Below, piece by piece: positions 52,130-63,616 of a stretch of 64,000 nt of DNA. This DNA comes from Buxus sempervirens (taxonomy: Eukaryota > Streptophyta > Magnoliopsida > Buxales > Buxaceae): positions 28,514,276 to 28,578,275 of the forward strand of contig OX387193.1 in the NCBI GenBank assembly GCA_947561395.2. Direction: 5' to 3'. Position 1 is the stretch's first letter; every line of letters begins with the position of its first letter. A program made the translations under genes and the position numbers. Below the pieces are notes generated by a model. The model did no database searches and was not told the origin of the DNA. It saw only the letters and a program-made list of their open reading frames with translations.

Positions 52130-52375
52130 GAATGTTAAGATAAATGTGTAGGAAGACAGAGAAAGATAAGGTGAGGACTAACATATTCAACTACCAAGGT
52201 AAGACAAATAGAAGTAGGTTAAGATCGTTTAAGCTTGCAAAGAGAAGACCTGGGGAGATTGCTATGAGGTTATAAGATGTAGTATTCAGACATAGATCTA
52301 AAATTGTGAGAAGAAAACCAAAAAGAACGTTGATGGAGTGAAACTGAATTCAGATACTCTTAACTACTGAAAAAA
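52130..52375 (+). mobile_element. RTE-like LINE 3' fragment
   Basis: Translates with breaks to NRSRLRSFKLAKRRPGEIAM then KIVRRKPKRTLME, the RTE C-terminal pattern (R-W-GHVKRRP ... RGRPKKTWME) also seen in RTE copy 2 near 39715-39840. Only about 250 bp; strongly diverged. Confidence 0.6.
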
Positions 52376-52411
52376 TGACCTTTCACACATTTTGAAGGAG
52401 GAACAAATTGT

Positions 52412-55165
52412 TGTAGCCCACCATAACCAATCAGGAGACCTGTAATCCCCTGATATTTCCCTTAATTATTTTAATTAATTTATTAGGGAAATTTTGGGAA
52501 TTGTGCCAAATTTATTTTATTGATTTGGTTAGGTAGTGGAGAGGAAGAGCAAATCTGAAAATTTGCTTCAGATCTGATGGTTGGATAAAGCTTGATCAAG
52601 TAAGTATTATTTACAGAATAAATTGAATTCTTATCGGCTAACGTGCATGTGCATGATAGAGGTGAGATGTAGGGGATCATGCTTTAATTAAATTAGATAT
52701 TTAATATATGGATATGAGTTGGGCGTGGGCAACTTCTAAAAGGAGTTGTGCATATTTAGGAAACCATGCACTAGGGTTGATTTGGGTGTATGAGTATAAA
52801 TATGAAGTTTCTAAAATTTGGGAAAATTTATGCTCTTGTGGTTTTCAGCTGAAAAAGAGAGAGAGAGTGCTGCTGTGATGGACGACTGCACGAGGGATTG
52901 TTTTCAGCCATTGTTGGAGATTTCCGGAGTGGAGAGTTGCTGTTTTGATCAGGGACAGAGAGTTGTGCGATTGAGGCAAGTAACACCCCTTCTAAAGCAA
53001 GTATATGCGTTGTTTATTAGTTTAGCCGATGGTTTTAAGGGTTTGAGTTCTATTTTCAGTGGTTTCAAATCTATATGAGAAGTTTACATAACTATGCTTG
53101 GTATGAGAATTTCTGATTTGATATAAATGTCAAACATTAATTTTTAGGAGTTTTTCAAGGATTTCATGTGGAATATTATGATCCTTATGTTTTGGATGAG
53201 TTAGGAATTGTTTAACATATTTTATAAGTGTTATAACATGATTTCGAATTGATTTACAGAGTTAAAAGCATGCTTAAATGATTTAATTTGAAAAATCAGA
53301 TGTTTCAGAAAAATCTCAGTTTCAGCAAATTGGCCTTGACGCCCGAGGTTCGCTCGAGCACAATCTCAAGTGCCACGGCTAAAATCTTGAATCCACAACC
53401 CAGCTCAAGCGCTGGATCAGGCGACTGATTATTAAATATGAAACAAAGAGAAGAATACGAACACCCGACCTCCGCACCAGCTACACTCAAGTGGCTTTCC
53501 CTTCTGTTCGATGACACTAGTTGTTGAGCTCGAGCGCTACATCAGCGCCCGATGCAATTAAACCCAGAAACACTCCGCATGACATATCGCTCGAGTGCAA
53601 TATCGTGCACTAGTATCCAGAACTAATTTACTCTGCACACTCGACTTGCCGCCCGATCTAGGCTCAAGTGTGGATTTCTAGACTTGCATATTTTTTTATC
53701 AAAATGACCTAGCTTTTTATTCTAAACTTATTTTTATGGAATTTCAACTCAAAGATCAACTAGATTATGATAATTTGAAAGTGTTTACACTGGAAATTTT
53801 ATTTTAGAATTTTTATAAAGAATTTGAGTATGTTTTGCTAAAAAGAATCTAGTTTTGCGGTTTAAACTTACTAAATGGATTTCTTCTTAAATTGTCTTGA
53901 TTTAAATGTTTTCTACACTTGTATTTGAACTATTGAAACTGGTTTTCAAGGATCTTGAGGCAAAACGATTGGTTTTTCCTTCCGTATATCTCGGAGTGGG
54001 TTGTTTTCTCACTCATGTATCTTAAGTTGAGACTTGGTTATTCCTCCATGTATCTTGTAGTGGGATTTTGATAGGTTGGACAATTTTTGGTATCAGAGGT
54101 AAGTAGTTTTTAGTATTTTTTTTCAGTGTCTAACGGGCATATTTTGTTATAGATCCGTAGTTTAGCTAGGTAGTGAAGTGGTATACTCTGTTAGGTTAAC
54201 CCTGTTTCAATCTATACTCCCACAGTGTCTCTCAGTGAGGCCTTCCTATCTCTGGTTATGTTGCCACAATCTAATCCATCGTGTATCTCAGCGAGGTCTT
54301 TCTTTTGGGTTACCCACCGTATATATCGGTTTAGTATTTCCTCTATTTGGTTATTGTTGCACTTTGATTGGATTGTACTTGCAAGCCCAATATTGTATCT
54401 AGTTGGGTGATCCGCAATAAGACGATGACCATGTATCTCAACTTGGCACATAAGTCATGAGGTGGCAATTGGGGCAGGTCTTAGCTTTGCCAAGATATTT
54501 CAATTCACGAGTCCTATGATGTCACAACATCGCGTGGATTTGATTTGGAACAAATAAACTTGTGTTTTGGAATTATACTTGAATCTTATTTTGAACATTA
54601 ATTTATTTGTACTGCAATTGTTTATACTTCGGTTATTCGACACGACTATATTGTTTTAACATCATGCTATGCTTTGAAATATTATAAAATTGTTGTATTC
54701 ATGCATGGTGTTGCTTGCTGAGATATTGTCTCATACTTGTTTTATGTTTTGTTTTCAGATACTCCAAGAGAGGGCCTGAATACTAGGGTAAAGGCAGTGA
54801 TATAGAGAATCATCCAGACGACTACATAGAGGACGATTACTATTGTTTAATGTAGGATAGTAGATTTATGTTATTAGAGTACTTTTATTTTCAATTTTAT
54901 GATTATTACAAATCAGGGAGTTAGTTGAGAGATTGTAGTTGAACCTTATTTCCAGAATTTTTATTTAGTGATTTTATTTGGAACTTGATGTCATTAACAG
55001 ATGTTTTTATGGAAAGAACTATGATCCGTGTTTTAATTCTCATTCTTCCATACTCTTGATGATTTAATATTGACCTAATTCTGGAATTTAGTGCTTTGTG
55101 CCCATGAATAGTGCTAGGATTTGAGTTTATATCTTTAATGAACAATCCATATCCGGGGCGCTACA
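52412..55165 (+). mobile_element. Probable solo LTR of a Gypsy-type element, 2.75 kb
   Basis: Starts TGTAGCCCACC and ends GGGGCGCTACA; the TGTAGC/GCTACA ends are inverted and typical of plant Gypsy LTRs. A TATA box at 52795-52801 is followed by a leader-like region. No gag or pol follows, so a solo LTR is likely. Flanks ATTGT and AGAGC do not match, so no target duplication is seen. Unusual: TGGTATCAGAGG at 54088-54099 resembles an initiator-Met primer-binding site inside the element. Confidence 0.6.
52795..52801 (+). promoter_or_regulatory. TATA box in the probable solo LTR
   Basis: TATAAAT about 385 bp from the LTR start, followed by a GA-rich leader. Position fits an LTR promoter; activity not implied. 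Confidence 0.35.
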
Positions 55166-55264
55166 AGAGCATACATAGAACAAAGACTTGGGTAGATGAC
55201 ATTCTGATGTAGATTATAATGAAATTGAAATATTACACACACATTGACTCATAGATCCGCGTTT

Positions 55265-55395
55265 TTCACCTTTCCAGCAACTTTGTACCTAGAATCCTTG
55301 ACATTAGAAAAAAGCCAAAAACCTCCCTCGGCATATGCACAAATGAAAAGAAAATCTCCTTCCATTAGTTAGCATTACAAAGTTATTAAGAGCGT
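55265..55395. repeat. Repeat end, inverted relative to 58330-58465
   Basis: Reversed, it reads GCTAACTAATGGAAGGAG ... GGGAGGTTTTTGGCTTTTTT, matching 58345-58405 (GCTAACCAACGGAAGGAG ... GAGGTTTTTGGCTTTTTCC). Together they could be the two inverted ends of one element (family of 9960-10312) into which L1 sequence later inserted. Confidence 0.55.
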
Positions 55396-56315
55396 TGATA
55401 AAATGACCAAAATGCCCAAACAGCAGAGAGTAAGAAAGAGATATTATACTCAAAAAAAAAACATGCCAATAAATAACCCAACAGCCCATCGTGAATCCCT
55501 TTAGAGACCACTAATAAACAAAGAAGAAACTTATCACCAAAGCAAAAACCACAACTTTGGAACTAAAACAAATAGAGACCAAGCCACAAACCATGAAAAA
55601 CAGGCACCCAAAAAAACAATTAGACTAGAAAATCTTAAACAAAAAACTAAAACAAAAGAAAACAAAAAAAAAAAAACAAACAGAAATAATACAGACCTCT
55701 AAATAAAATAAAAAGATGAGAACATAAAAATAAAGGAAACAACCAAAAGGAAGTCAAGGAACCCAAAGAGAATAAAACAAAAACTAAAGGACAAAAGGCA
55801 GTGTTGCTCTACAGCACCAATTTCCCCGATTCCCAGGTCACTGAGTAAAGAATTCTTTGAAGGAAAGAAGGAAAACCAAAGAGATTTCCCAGTTGTCAGA
55901 CTCCTCCCCCAAAACATATGAGATCTAGAAATAAAAACCACCCAAACTAAAGAAGATACCTCTCTAAAAATCAAAGTGACTAGTCTCTCTTTTTTTTTTC
56001 TCCTCACAATTTGCTGGTTTGACTGGTTTCTTGGGTGGTTTGTTTTCATGAGGTTGTGGCTCTACTCTATTTTTCTTTGGTTCAAGGCTGTGGTTTTTGT
56101 TTTGGTGATAAGTTTCATCTTCCTTTTTGTTTATTGGTGGTCTCTCAAGGGATCCACATTTATGCTACTGGGGCAGTTCAGTCTTTTTGATGTAGATCAC
56201 GTAGAATATATTGATAATAATGATTGTGTAGTCCGTTTCTATACTCCATACTTTATACTTTTCTCCCATATAATATATATATATACACTCATCTTCATTA
56301 TGCATCAAAAAAAAA
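55396..56315. repeat. Head-to-head L1 3' untranslated regions
   Basis: 55490-55610 (reversed) and 56036-56156 are inverted copies sharing GTGGTTTTTGNTTTGGTGAT and TTTGTTTATTNGTGGTCTCT. The plus-strand arm ends in ATCTTCATTATGCATC and an A run at 56306-56315, like the L1 tail at 24100-24130. An A-rich stretch lies between the arms. No coding sequence. Confidence 0.65.
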
Positions 56316-56479
56316 ATAATGAGAAATATTACAAGGACTCTTGGAAAAGAGATTTAAATAACAGACAAAACAGCAAGCCCAACCAACCAACTGATGGACA
56401 AACACACTATACCACAATACAATACAATATCCGGACAAAAAAAACTCCCCATGCCCTCATTAACTAAAAATGCATACAA

Positions 56480-58335
56480 GGAATGAGATATTCTACTCAT
56501 ATGCAAATAGAAGGAGAGCACCCGATAACACTCAATAGTTATCCAAAAGAACCATGTGAGACCATCAAGGCTCATCAACCATAGGCCAATGCAGCAAAAT
56601 GTTAGGAATAAGACACCCAGAAAATTCGGGAAGGATCATGACCCACGTAGCACACCAAAATGGAATCCCTAACATCCTCCCATGATGGCTTGGTTTCTTC
56701 AAAAATCCTTCTATATCTTTCTTTCCAAATTCCCCATAGGGTAATAACTTATACAGTGCATTCCCCTTTCTTCCTAGCATGGAAATCCTCCATTGGTCCA
56801 TCAATTGAATCATCATTCTTGGACAACACCACTGAATATCAGATCTTCTCATAATATCCCACCAGATTTGTTGTGAGAATTTGCAATGTAAAAATAAATG
56901 ATCAACAGATTCTCCTTGCTTGAAACATAACACACAAATGTGCGGAGATAAGGCAACAAATGGTCTTTGCCTTTGGAGCATATCACAAGTATTTATCTTA
57001 TAAAGCAGTGCAGACCAGACAAAGACTTTCACCCTAGGAGGAGCAATTGATTTCCAAAGGGAGATGGAACACCTGGACAATCTTTATCAACACGGAAATG
57101 TGAGACCCAAGAGCGAGTAGAGAAAGTTCAGGAAGGATCAAGGGTCCAAGTGCGATAATCCGAAGAGTCAGGAGTGATCACCACATCCTTTAGGGAGTGA
57201 ATAAGATGGGCTAAATCCTCACAAACAGCTGTTCTTGGATCCCGGAGAAAAGAAATATTCCAAGAAAGCCCATCTTCAGACCAAGATAAGATATCGGCAA
57301 CAAAAGCTTGTTTAAAACGAACAATTCTAAAAACTCTGGGATACAAAATTTGGAGAGTGGTGTCTTCCCACCATACATCAGACCAAAAAAAGATTGAGTT
57401 TCCACTTTGAACACAAAAGCAAGTATGAGGGAAGAAACAAGGGAACAAAGATGATGTAGCTTTCCAAGGGCAAACACTCGATGGTTTGGCCCTAGGATTA
57501 ATATCCCACAAATTTCATGAACCCCATACTTACTAACAATAACTTTTCTCCACAAGCTCTATCTTTCCACACTGAACCGCCACAACCACTTGCAAAATAG
57601 TGCCTTGTTCCTAGTAATTGTATTGCCCAAATTTAGACCTCCTTTAGCCTTTTCTCTACACACATTCTCCCAATTAACAAGATGATCTCTCTTTGGACCC
57701 ATCCCATCCCACAAAAAGTCTCTCTGGAGTTTTCAATACACCTAATAATCTTCTTTGGAGCCTGGAAAAGGGAAAGAAAATAGGTAGGAAAATTGGCTGA
57801 AGATGCTTGAATTATAGTAACCCTCCCACCAAGGGACACATAATTTTTCTTCCAATGAGCAATCCTTCTACTAATTTTCTCTAACACAGGATCCCAAAAA
57901 GCCACTCTTCTAGGGTTGTCGCCTAGAGGCAAACCGAGATATTTAATGGGTAGGTTAACAATGGGACACTGAAGAATCTTAGCACACCTATGAAAAAGAA
58001 TGGGGTCAATTTGAACATCAAAAATAGTGCTCTTATGCAAGTTAATTTTCAGCCCCGGTATCTACTCAAAACATAACAAGACAATTTTTACCCACTCCAT
58101 ACACTCTTCTGTCGCATTAAGAAAATGAATGGTATCATCTGCAAATTGGAGGTGGGATATACTGACACCATCTCTGCCCACTTCACAACCTCTAATAAGA
58201 CCTGAACTCTCTGCCCTCAACATAATTCTACTGAAACTATCAGCAACAAGGGAGAAAAGTAATGGAGATAGGGAGCAACCTTGACGCAAACCTCTAGGGC
58301 AGTTCAGTCTTTCTGAAAATGTTTTTGAAGGTGTT
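56480..58335 (-). pseudogene. L1 LINE: reverse transcriptase C-half and zf-RVT, broken
   Basis: Sense order: RGLRQGCSLSPLLFSLVADS (58290), LQFADDTIHFLNA (58150, catalytic ADD present), KINLHKSTIFDV (58045), YLGLPLGDNPRRVAFWDPVL (57945), GGRVTIIQASSANFPTYFLS (57830), then a thumb region, NISFLRDPRTAVCEDLAHLI (57260), zf-RVT with PPRVKVFVWSALLYKINTCD (57040) and SPHICVLCFKQGESVDHLFL (56955), and WKERYRRIFEETKPSWED near 56730 in another frame. An in-frame stop at 58062 and frame changes near 57630, 57130 and 56760 kill it. No RNase H recognised. Confidence 0.87.
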
Positions 58336-58465
58336 ATAATGCTAACCAACGGAAGGAGGTTTCTAACTATTTGAGCATATTTCAAATGAGGTTTTTGGCT
58401 TTTTCCAAACGTCAAGGGGTCTAGGTGCATAAGTGACAAACCTAAGGGGTGTAAAGCATAATTTT
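58336..58465. repeat. Repeat end shared with 9960-10312 and 55265-55395
   Basis: GAGGTTTTTGGCTTTTTCCA ... GGTCTAGGTGCATAAGTGAC ... CTAAGGGGTG, the same end as at 10225-10310 with small changes. It forms the upstream boundary of the L1 at 56480-58335. Confidence 0.55.
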
Positions 58466-58708
58466 TCATGTTTTATTTAGTCATCTCTGCCTGAGTCCAT
58501 TGACGTTTATCGGTTGCAACAAATGCATTTGTGTTTTTTTTTTTTTTAATCATCATGGAGAAGGCTTTTAGAATGGATTGATGAACCTAGCTAAGCCCTT
58601 CCAATCCAAGGTCAAACATTATAAGGAATCTAGGACTCCAACTATTTGGATCAACCAGTGGTGTGAGGGGATACCTCGCTCCAATTCATTCCCACATCTA
58701 GTCCTCAA

Positions 58709-58960
58709 CAAGGTTCGCCATTTTGGTACCGCTTGGCGTTTTGCCAAGCCACCATAACGAAATGGGGAAAAAACATATTTTGGTGAAATTTAGCAAAAAT
58801 TGGCAAGATACTAGCGAAATGCAAGCATGCTAGCAAAAAGTTGGTGAAATATGCAAAATGTAGTAAAACAACTTAAAAATTGGGTGATTTTGACTTAAAA
58901 TACTCAAATTGTGAGAAATTTAACCCAACTTAGGTGAAATATCGTATGAAAGAACTCTAT
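58709..58960. mobile_element. Long-inverted-repeat MITE, copy 2, left half only
   Basis: AAGGTTCGCCATTTTGG ... GGCGTTTTGCCAAGCC ... GGGTGATTTTGACTTAAAAT ... AATTTAACCCAACTTAGG matches the left arm of 46785-47345 in order. The matching right arm is absent. The following 58961-59439 shows nothing recognised. Confidence 0.65.
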
Positions 58961-59439
58961 TGATTGCTCTTAGTGCCTATCACTGTCTGTCTAATGAAAG
59001 TTAAAGTGACTTACATACTTCTAGAAACTCTCTGTGGTATTGATATCCGTTTCTATAGTACTTTGCACTAGCAGTTAGGATACATTATTTCTATTAGGTA
59101 AGCATTCTTCACTTGCTACCCAAAAAAAAAAAGCATTCTTCACTTGCTTCTTAATGTATTACATTTTAGTAATTATCTTTATTTTTCTACATGATTAATC
59201 ACCTCTATTGTTTCTATATATAGCACTTAAGTTTTATAAGCTAATTTCAAATATTATAGATTTATATAACATTTACTTATGCTTTCTTTGAGTTTCCATG
59301 CAAATACATGAATATCAATATTTCATATTGATGTGAATACTAAGTGGATGAGTGATGTGAAATTCACATCAATTTGTTTTTTAGCTTATTTCTGCATTTA
59401 AATGAGTTTTATATTACGTTTTCCGAAGTTGCCATGAGT

Positions 59440-59740
59440 TTTTAATCAACATCATCATAAGCCAGTTCCCACCAAAGTGGGGTCGGCAACACAAATTATG
59501 TCTCTCCGTCCCGCTCTATCAAAAATCATGTCTTCAATTAATTTTAGGTTTTGTTAATCTTGTTTTATAGACTCCATCAATGTCATTTTCCATCTCCCTC
59601 TTGCTTGCTTTGGCCCTTCAATATTATACTCTCACATCTTATAGGTGCATCTCTAGGTCTCGCCATCAGTTTCTAACATTTTCATAATTTTTTACAATAT
59701 TTCCTCACGTATTGATATGTTTTCTTGATATATTTCCTTT
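59440..59740 (-). mobile_element. RTE-clade LINE 3' end fragment
   Basis: Reversed, it reads MIFDRAGRRDIICVADPT, then GTGL, and ends in a short TGATGATG tail, matching the 3' end of RTE copy 2 (GLAFDY then ATG repeats, 39900-39960). The upstream part carries RRGRWKMTLMESIK. No reverse transcriptase remains. Confidence 0.75.
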
Positions 59741-60378
59741 CTTTGAATGATAAAAAATCTAACATGCTATTATCTTTTGAACTATGTGTAAGCACCTCAT
59801 TTTTCCACCCTTCTCTAAAAGCAAGAAAGAAAAAACCCTAAAAAAAAGAAAGAAAAAACCCTAAAAAACATGTTAAATCCTAAGGAGCAGAAATTGACTT
59901 TCTGATCAAGCTTGAAATGACTACCATACCCTATCCCGATAGATAGGAAATCCCGATACGGTTCCAATACAACTGAGTTTTCTAGAATCGAAGTCCGAAT
60001 GAAAAAGATATGGGCAGAACAACCCTACAGGCAAAACTGTAAATAAATGCAGAAAGTCTGTCCACATGGCAAGTATGCAAACCACATTTGCCAAGTGGCA
60101 AATTGAAGTTCAAAAAGACAAACTAGGAATAAGACAAAACTCAAAAGAAAATATTTAGTATTTAAATAATATTAAATCTTTAAAAATATCTCAATTTAAT
60201 TTAATTAATTAAATAAAATAAAAAATCAGATTTTCTAATAATTAGAGCATCAAATCCATCAACTCAGCCAGCTAGGAGAGAAAAATCCAAGATTTGCAAA
60301 GATCCACTTGTAACCGAAATTCAATTTTGGTTACAAGCTTTTTTAGTATAACCGAAATTCAATTTCGGTTCATATTAA

Positions 60379-60782
60379 GGTGTCGTTTGGTGGGGTTTCT
60401 AGTTTCTGGATTCTACCAAAATCCAAAAACCAAGATGCCTTAAGTTGTTTGGTAGGGTTTTTGAATGTTTGATTTTAAAAGCAGATACTAATACCCAAAA
60501 ACCACAATCCTCCTTTTCTGGGTTTCTATAGATTTTGATATTTAAAAAGTGGTGGGTCCCACTTGAACACAAGTACTAAAGAGCTATTAATAATGGTGCG
60601 TCCCACTTGCACACAAGTAATAAAGAGCTACTAATGGTGGTGGGTCCCTCTTAAACAAGGTGCTAAAATCCAAAGTATCCAAACAAGATTTTGGATTCTA
60701 AAAATAAGCATTTACAATCTTGATTTTAAAATTCAAATTATTATCCAAAATCCACAATCCAAAAGCCACACCAAATGGCCCC
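60379..60782. mobile_element. PIF/Harbinger-like (Tourist) MITE, copy B
   Basis: 404 bp with ends GGTGTCGTTTGGTGGGG and CACACCAAATGGCCCC, flanked by TAA at 60376-60378 and 60783-60785. It is the inverse orientation of copy A (31375-31781), sharing for example the AATCAAGATTGTAAATGC segment and the duplicated GTGGGTCCCACTTG phrase. Non-coding. Confidence 0.87.
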
Positions 60783-60971
60783 TAAGATAAGACCGACCAC
60801 CTTGTCAGATTGATCATTGGCGATCTCTGACAAGATTTGGCTGAGTTGACATTCAAGTAGCCGAAATTACATTGCGGTTAAAGGAAAAACTATGTATAAC
60901 CGAAATTATATTTCAGTTGTATATAGAAATTAACGTGACCGAACTGAGTTTTCGGTCACATTAAGTTTGGG

Positions 60972-60978
60972 TATAAAG
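60972..60978 (+). promoter_or_regulatory. TATA box in the right-hand LTR
   Basis: TATAAAG followed about 30 bp downstream by a CT-rich leader (CTCTCTCATTCTCTCTTCCC), the layout of an LTR promoter and transcript start. Confidence 0.45.
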
Positions 60979-63145
60979 AGCTTTTTTCAGCTTATTTCAA
61001 GGGCTCTCTCATTCTCTCTTCCCTACTCTCTCTCCCATGAACCAGAACCCTTCCCTACCCTTCTCTCTCACTCTCCAAGCCCTCTAACCCCCCTACCAAA
61101 CTTTCCTCAAGTCTCTCCTACCTCCATTAAAGCTCCAAGAACACCTTGGGAAACTACTTGGAGACTGAAGAGAGGTGCTGTAACTACTGTTTAAGACTCC
61201 TGGGAAGCTTCCCACACCTCCAGGAGAACTTGCTTCTTCAAGGTAAGGTCTCTACCATGTCTTTTGCTCAACATACATGAATATGAATTGAATATGGAAA
61301 GCATGTATTAAGTTTTCTGCTATGTACATTCTCTCTTCTTTTTTTCTTTTTTTTCCTTCCATTATTCTTATGTCCTTCTCATTTGAGAAAGAGACACAAC
61401 ATGAGGTAAGTGGTAATGAATCCTACTTCTTGAAGGTCTTTTCGTGTTCCTAATAGTTATTCTTCCCCTCTAATTCTGGATCAAATGTAACCTTAAACCC
61501 CCTCCTTCCCTTATTTTCTTTATTTAAGTTCGTTTCCCTTAAATCAGCTCACAAGAGTTAAGTTAAAGAAGGGCAGCATTTATTCTTATTTCTCACTTAT
61601 TTCTGGAACTAATGTACCCCTAATTCCCCCACCTCCTTTCTTTATTTTTAGAAGTTTCCTTTTATCATGTAAGTGAATGTTTGCTTTCCTATTTTCATAT
61701 GAATGGATGAATGATGTGTGATTCTTATCATAAGTACACAAAGAGTACGTATTACACACACCATCATGGTTACAAGTTCATTATCTCTCCATGTCTCAGT
61801 TAAAAATCCTATTTTCTCCATACACTAAGCATGGTGCACATGCCTAATGCATTATTACAAAGCATGTTTAGATTTTCTCACTATAGTCACCTTGTTATCC
61901 TTATGCACGTTTAAATAAAATACACACACAGACCCTATTTTGTTTCATTTTAGCATGCTCATAATGATTCTTTGTTTTTTTTCTTTGATTATATGCATTG
62001 AGTGTTTGCTTGGGTATGATACATGTTTCGGCCGCATTAGACCATGACAAAGGCCAATCGGGCCATCTTCTTTTCTCTTCTCATGGAGAGGGAAGGGATG
62101 TCATTAGCAATAAAATGGGGACATCTAAGGCCCCTGTTTCATTACTTGAACTTCAGTTCAAGATGGGAGAGCAAAGCCCCTAGCCTTGCTCCCCATTTCC
62201 TTTAGTATTAAAATCAAATTAATTAACTTAATTAAGTTCACCCCCTAATCTTAGACCACCGGGGGCCTGCCCATAAGCCCACAAAAACCCTAGCTATCCC
62301 CAAAAGACCAGTGGACCCAATCCCCACCCAGAAATGCAAATCTAGGATTTTCTGTGCTTGACCGAAAACTCAGGTCGGTCAAGCACTAATCTGTTCATAG
62401 CCGAAATTGAATTTCGGTCATGAACAATTACTGGGTTGACCAACCTGTGTTTTCGGTTCAACCAGAAAATTCCAGAAATGTAATTTTGGGCTTTTTGATG
62501 CTTTAATATCCTTTCAAAATTAGACTAATCAAGTCCAGAAAGGTTTTGGGTTCTCCCTTAACACAATTTGGGACTTAGGCCCTTCATGGGCCCAAACATG
62601 ATTCCGGTGGGCCTTCCAACAAGGCCCACCCATTCCGACTCATTATAATTGAATCAAATAAACAAAATGAACTTAATTAAGGGCCACACCTCAAAGAGGC
62701 CCAACCAAGGCCCAAATTGAAACATGCTTGATAAGTTAGATGGTTTGGCCGAGACTTAGGGTGTGGGCCAACCGGGTCCTATCTCTTTATTTAAAGAGAA
62801 ACCGCTCATTAAACCAAAAAGGGAGGGGATGCTCATCCTTTACCTACAAAAGCCTTGGGTATTTTTTAACCTAAGCCTAGGAAATGAGCCCCAAGCCCAT
62901 CCTTAGTCCATCCTCTTCTTATCAAATATAATTAAAGATAATAAACTAAAGGAACCACTGTAGGGCCCACCTACCCACAAACCCTCCAGGCTCACCAAGT
63001 AAAAAGCATAAAACAAATTAATCCCAATCTTTTTAACTTAATCACAAAAAAGTGACTAAGTTAAGGTTATGTACTTAACCATTCCACTTTGGAGGTTATA
63101 TACCTAATCACCTACAGCTAAGTTGAGTTAAAGGGCTAAAGGGTA

Positions 63146-63616
63146 AAATCGAAGCAACCTTTAAACCAATGGTTAATAATCAATCAAACTTAACCAAAAA
63201 TTCGAAAGGGCTTCTAGGATTAGACTAAGCCCAAACAGGACATATAGGCTACCCCTTAGCCTATCTTGAATTCCGTGGGCCTTCCAACGGAGCCCACCCA
63301 TCAAACACAATCACTTTAACATTAAAATAAGATAAAATCTAAAGGGACCTATACCATTCAAGTGGTCCCACACAGACCTAAAATCGAAGCAACCTTTAAA
63401 CAAATGGTTAATAATCAATCAAACTTAACCAAAAATCCTAAAGGACTTCTAGGATTAGACTAAGCCCAAACAAGACATATAGGCTACCCCTTAACCTATC
63501 TTGGATTCTGTGGACCTTCCAACAGGGCCCACCCATCAAACACAGATCACTTTAATATTAAAATAAGATAAAACCTAACGGGACCTATACCATTCAAGTG
63601 GTCCCACACAGACCTA
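63146..63616. repeat. Two-unit tandem repeat, ~234 bp, in the LTR
   Basis: Units 63146-63379 and 63380-63616 both start AAAATCGAAGCAACCTTTAA and end CAAGTGGTCCCACACAGACCTA. Differences are few, mostly single bases, so the duplication is recent relative to the element. Confidence 0.9.

Larger units (their letters stand above)
60312..62459. repeat. Eight scattered palindromes of the (A/G)CCGAAATT...AATTTCGG(T/C) type
   Basis: Imperfect ~21 bp palindromes at 60312-60333, 60350-60371, 60859-60880, 60898-60919, 60937-60957, 62360-62380, 62399-62420 and 62438-62459. The best, AACCGAAATTCAATTTCGGT, is almost perfect. They come in groups of two or three about 38-40 bp apart, and one group sits just before the TATA box at 60972. 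Confidence 0.75.

Noticed and set aside
55976-56467. 163-codon plus-strand open frame with hydrophobic segments
   Set aside because: It coincides with the L1 3' untranslated region and its poly(A) tail; the hydrophobic look comes from T-rich sequence.
60312-62459. CRISPR-like array of short palindromic repeats
   Set aside because: The repeats are imperfect, unevenly grouped, without constant spacers, and sit in a plant LTR; there are no cas genes.
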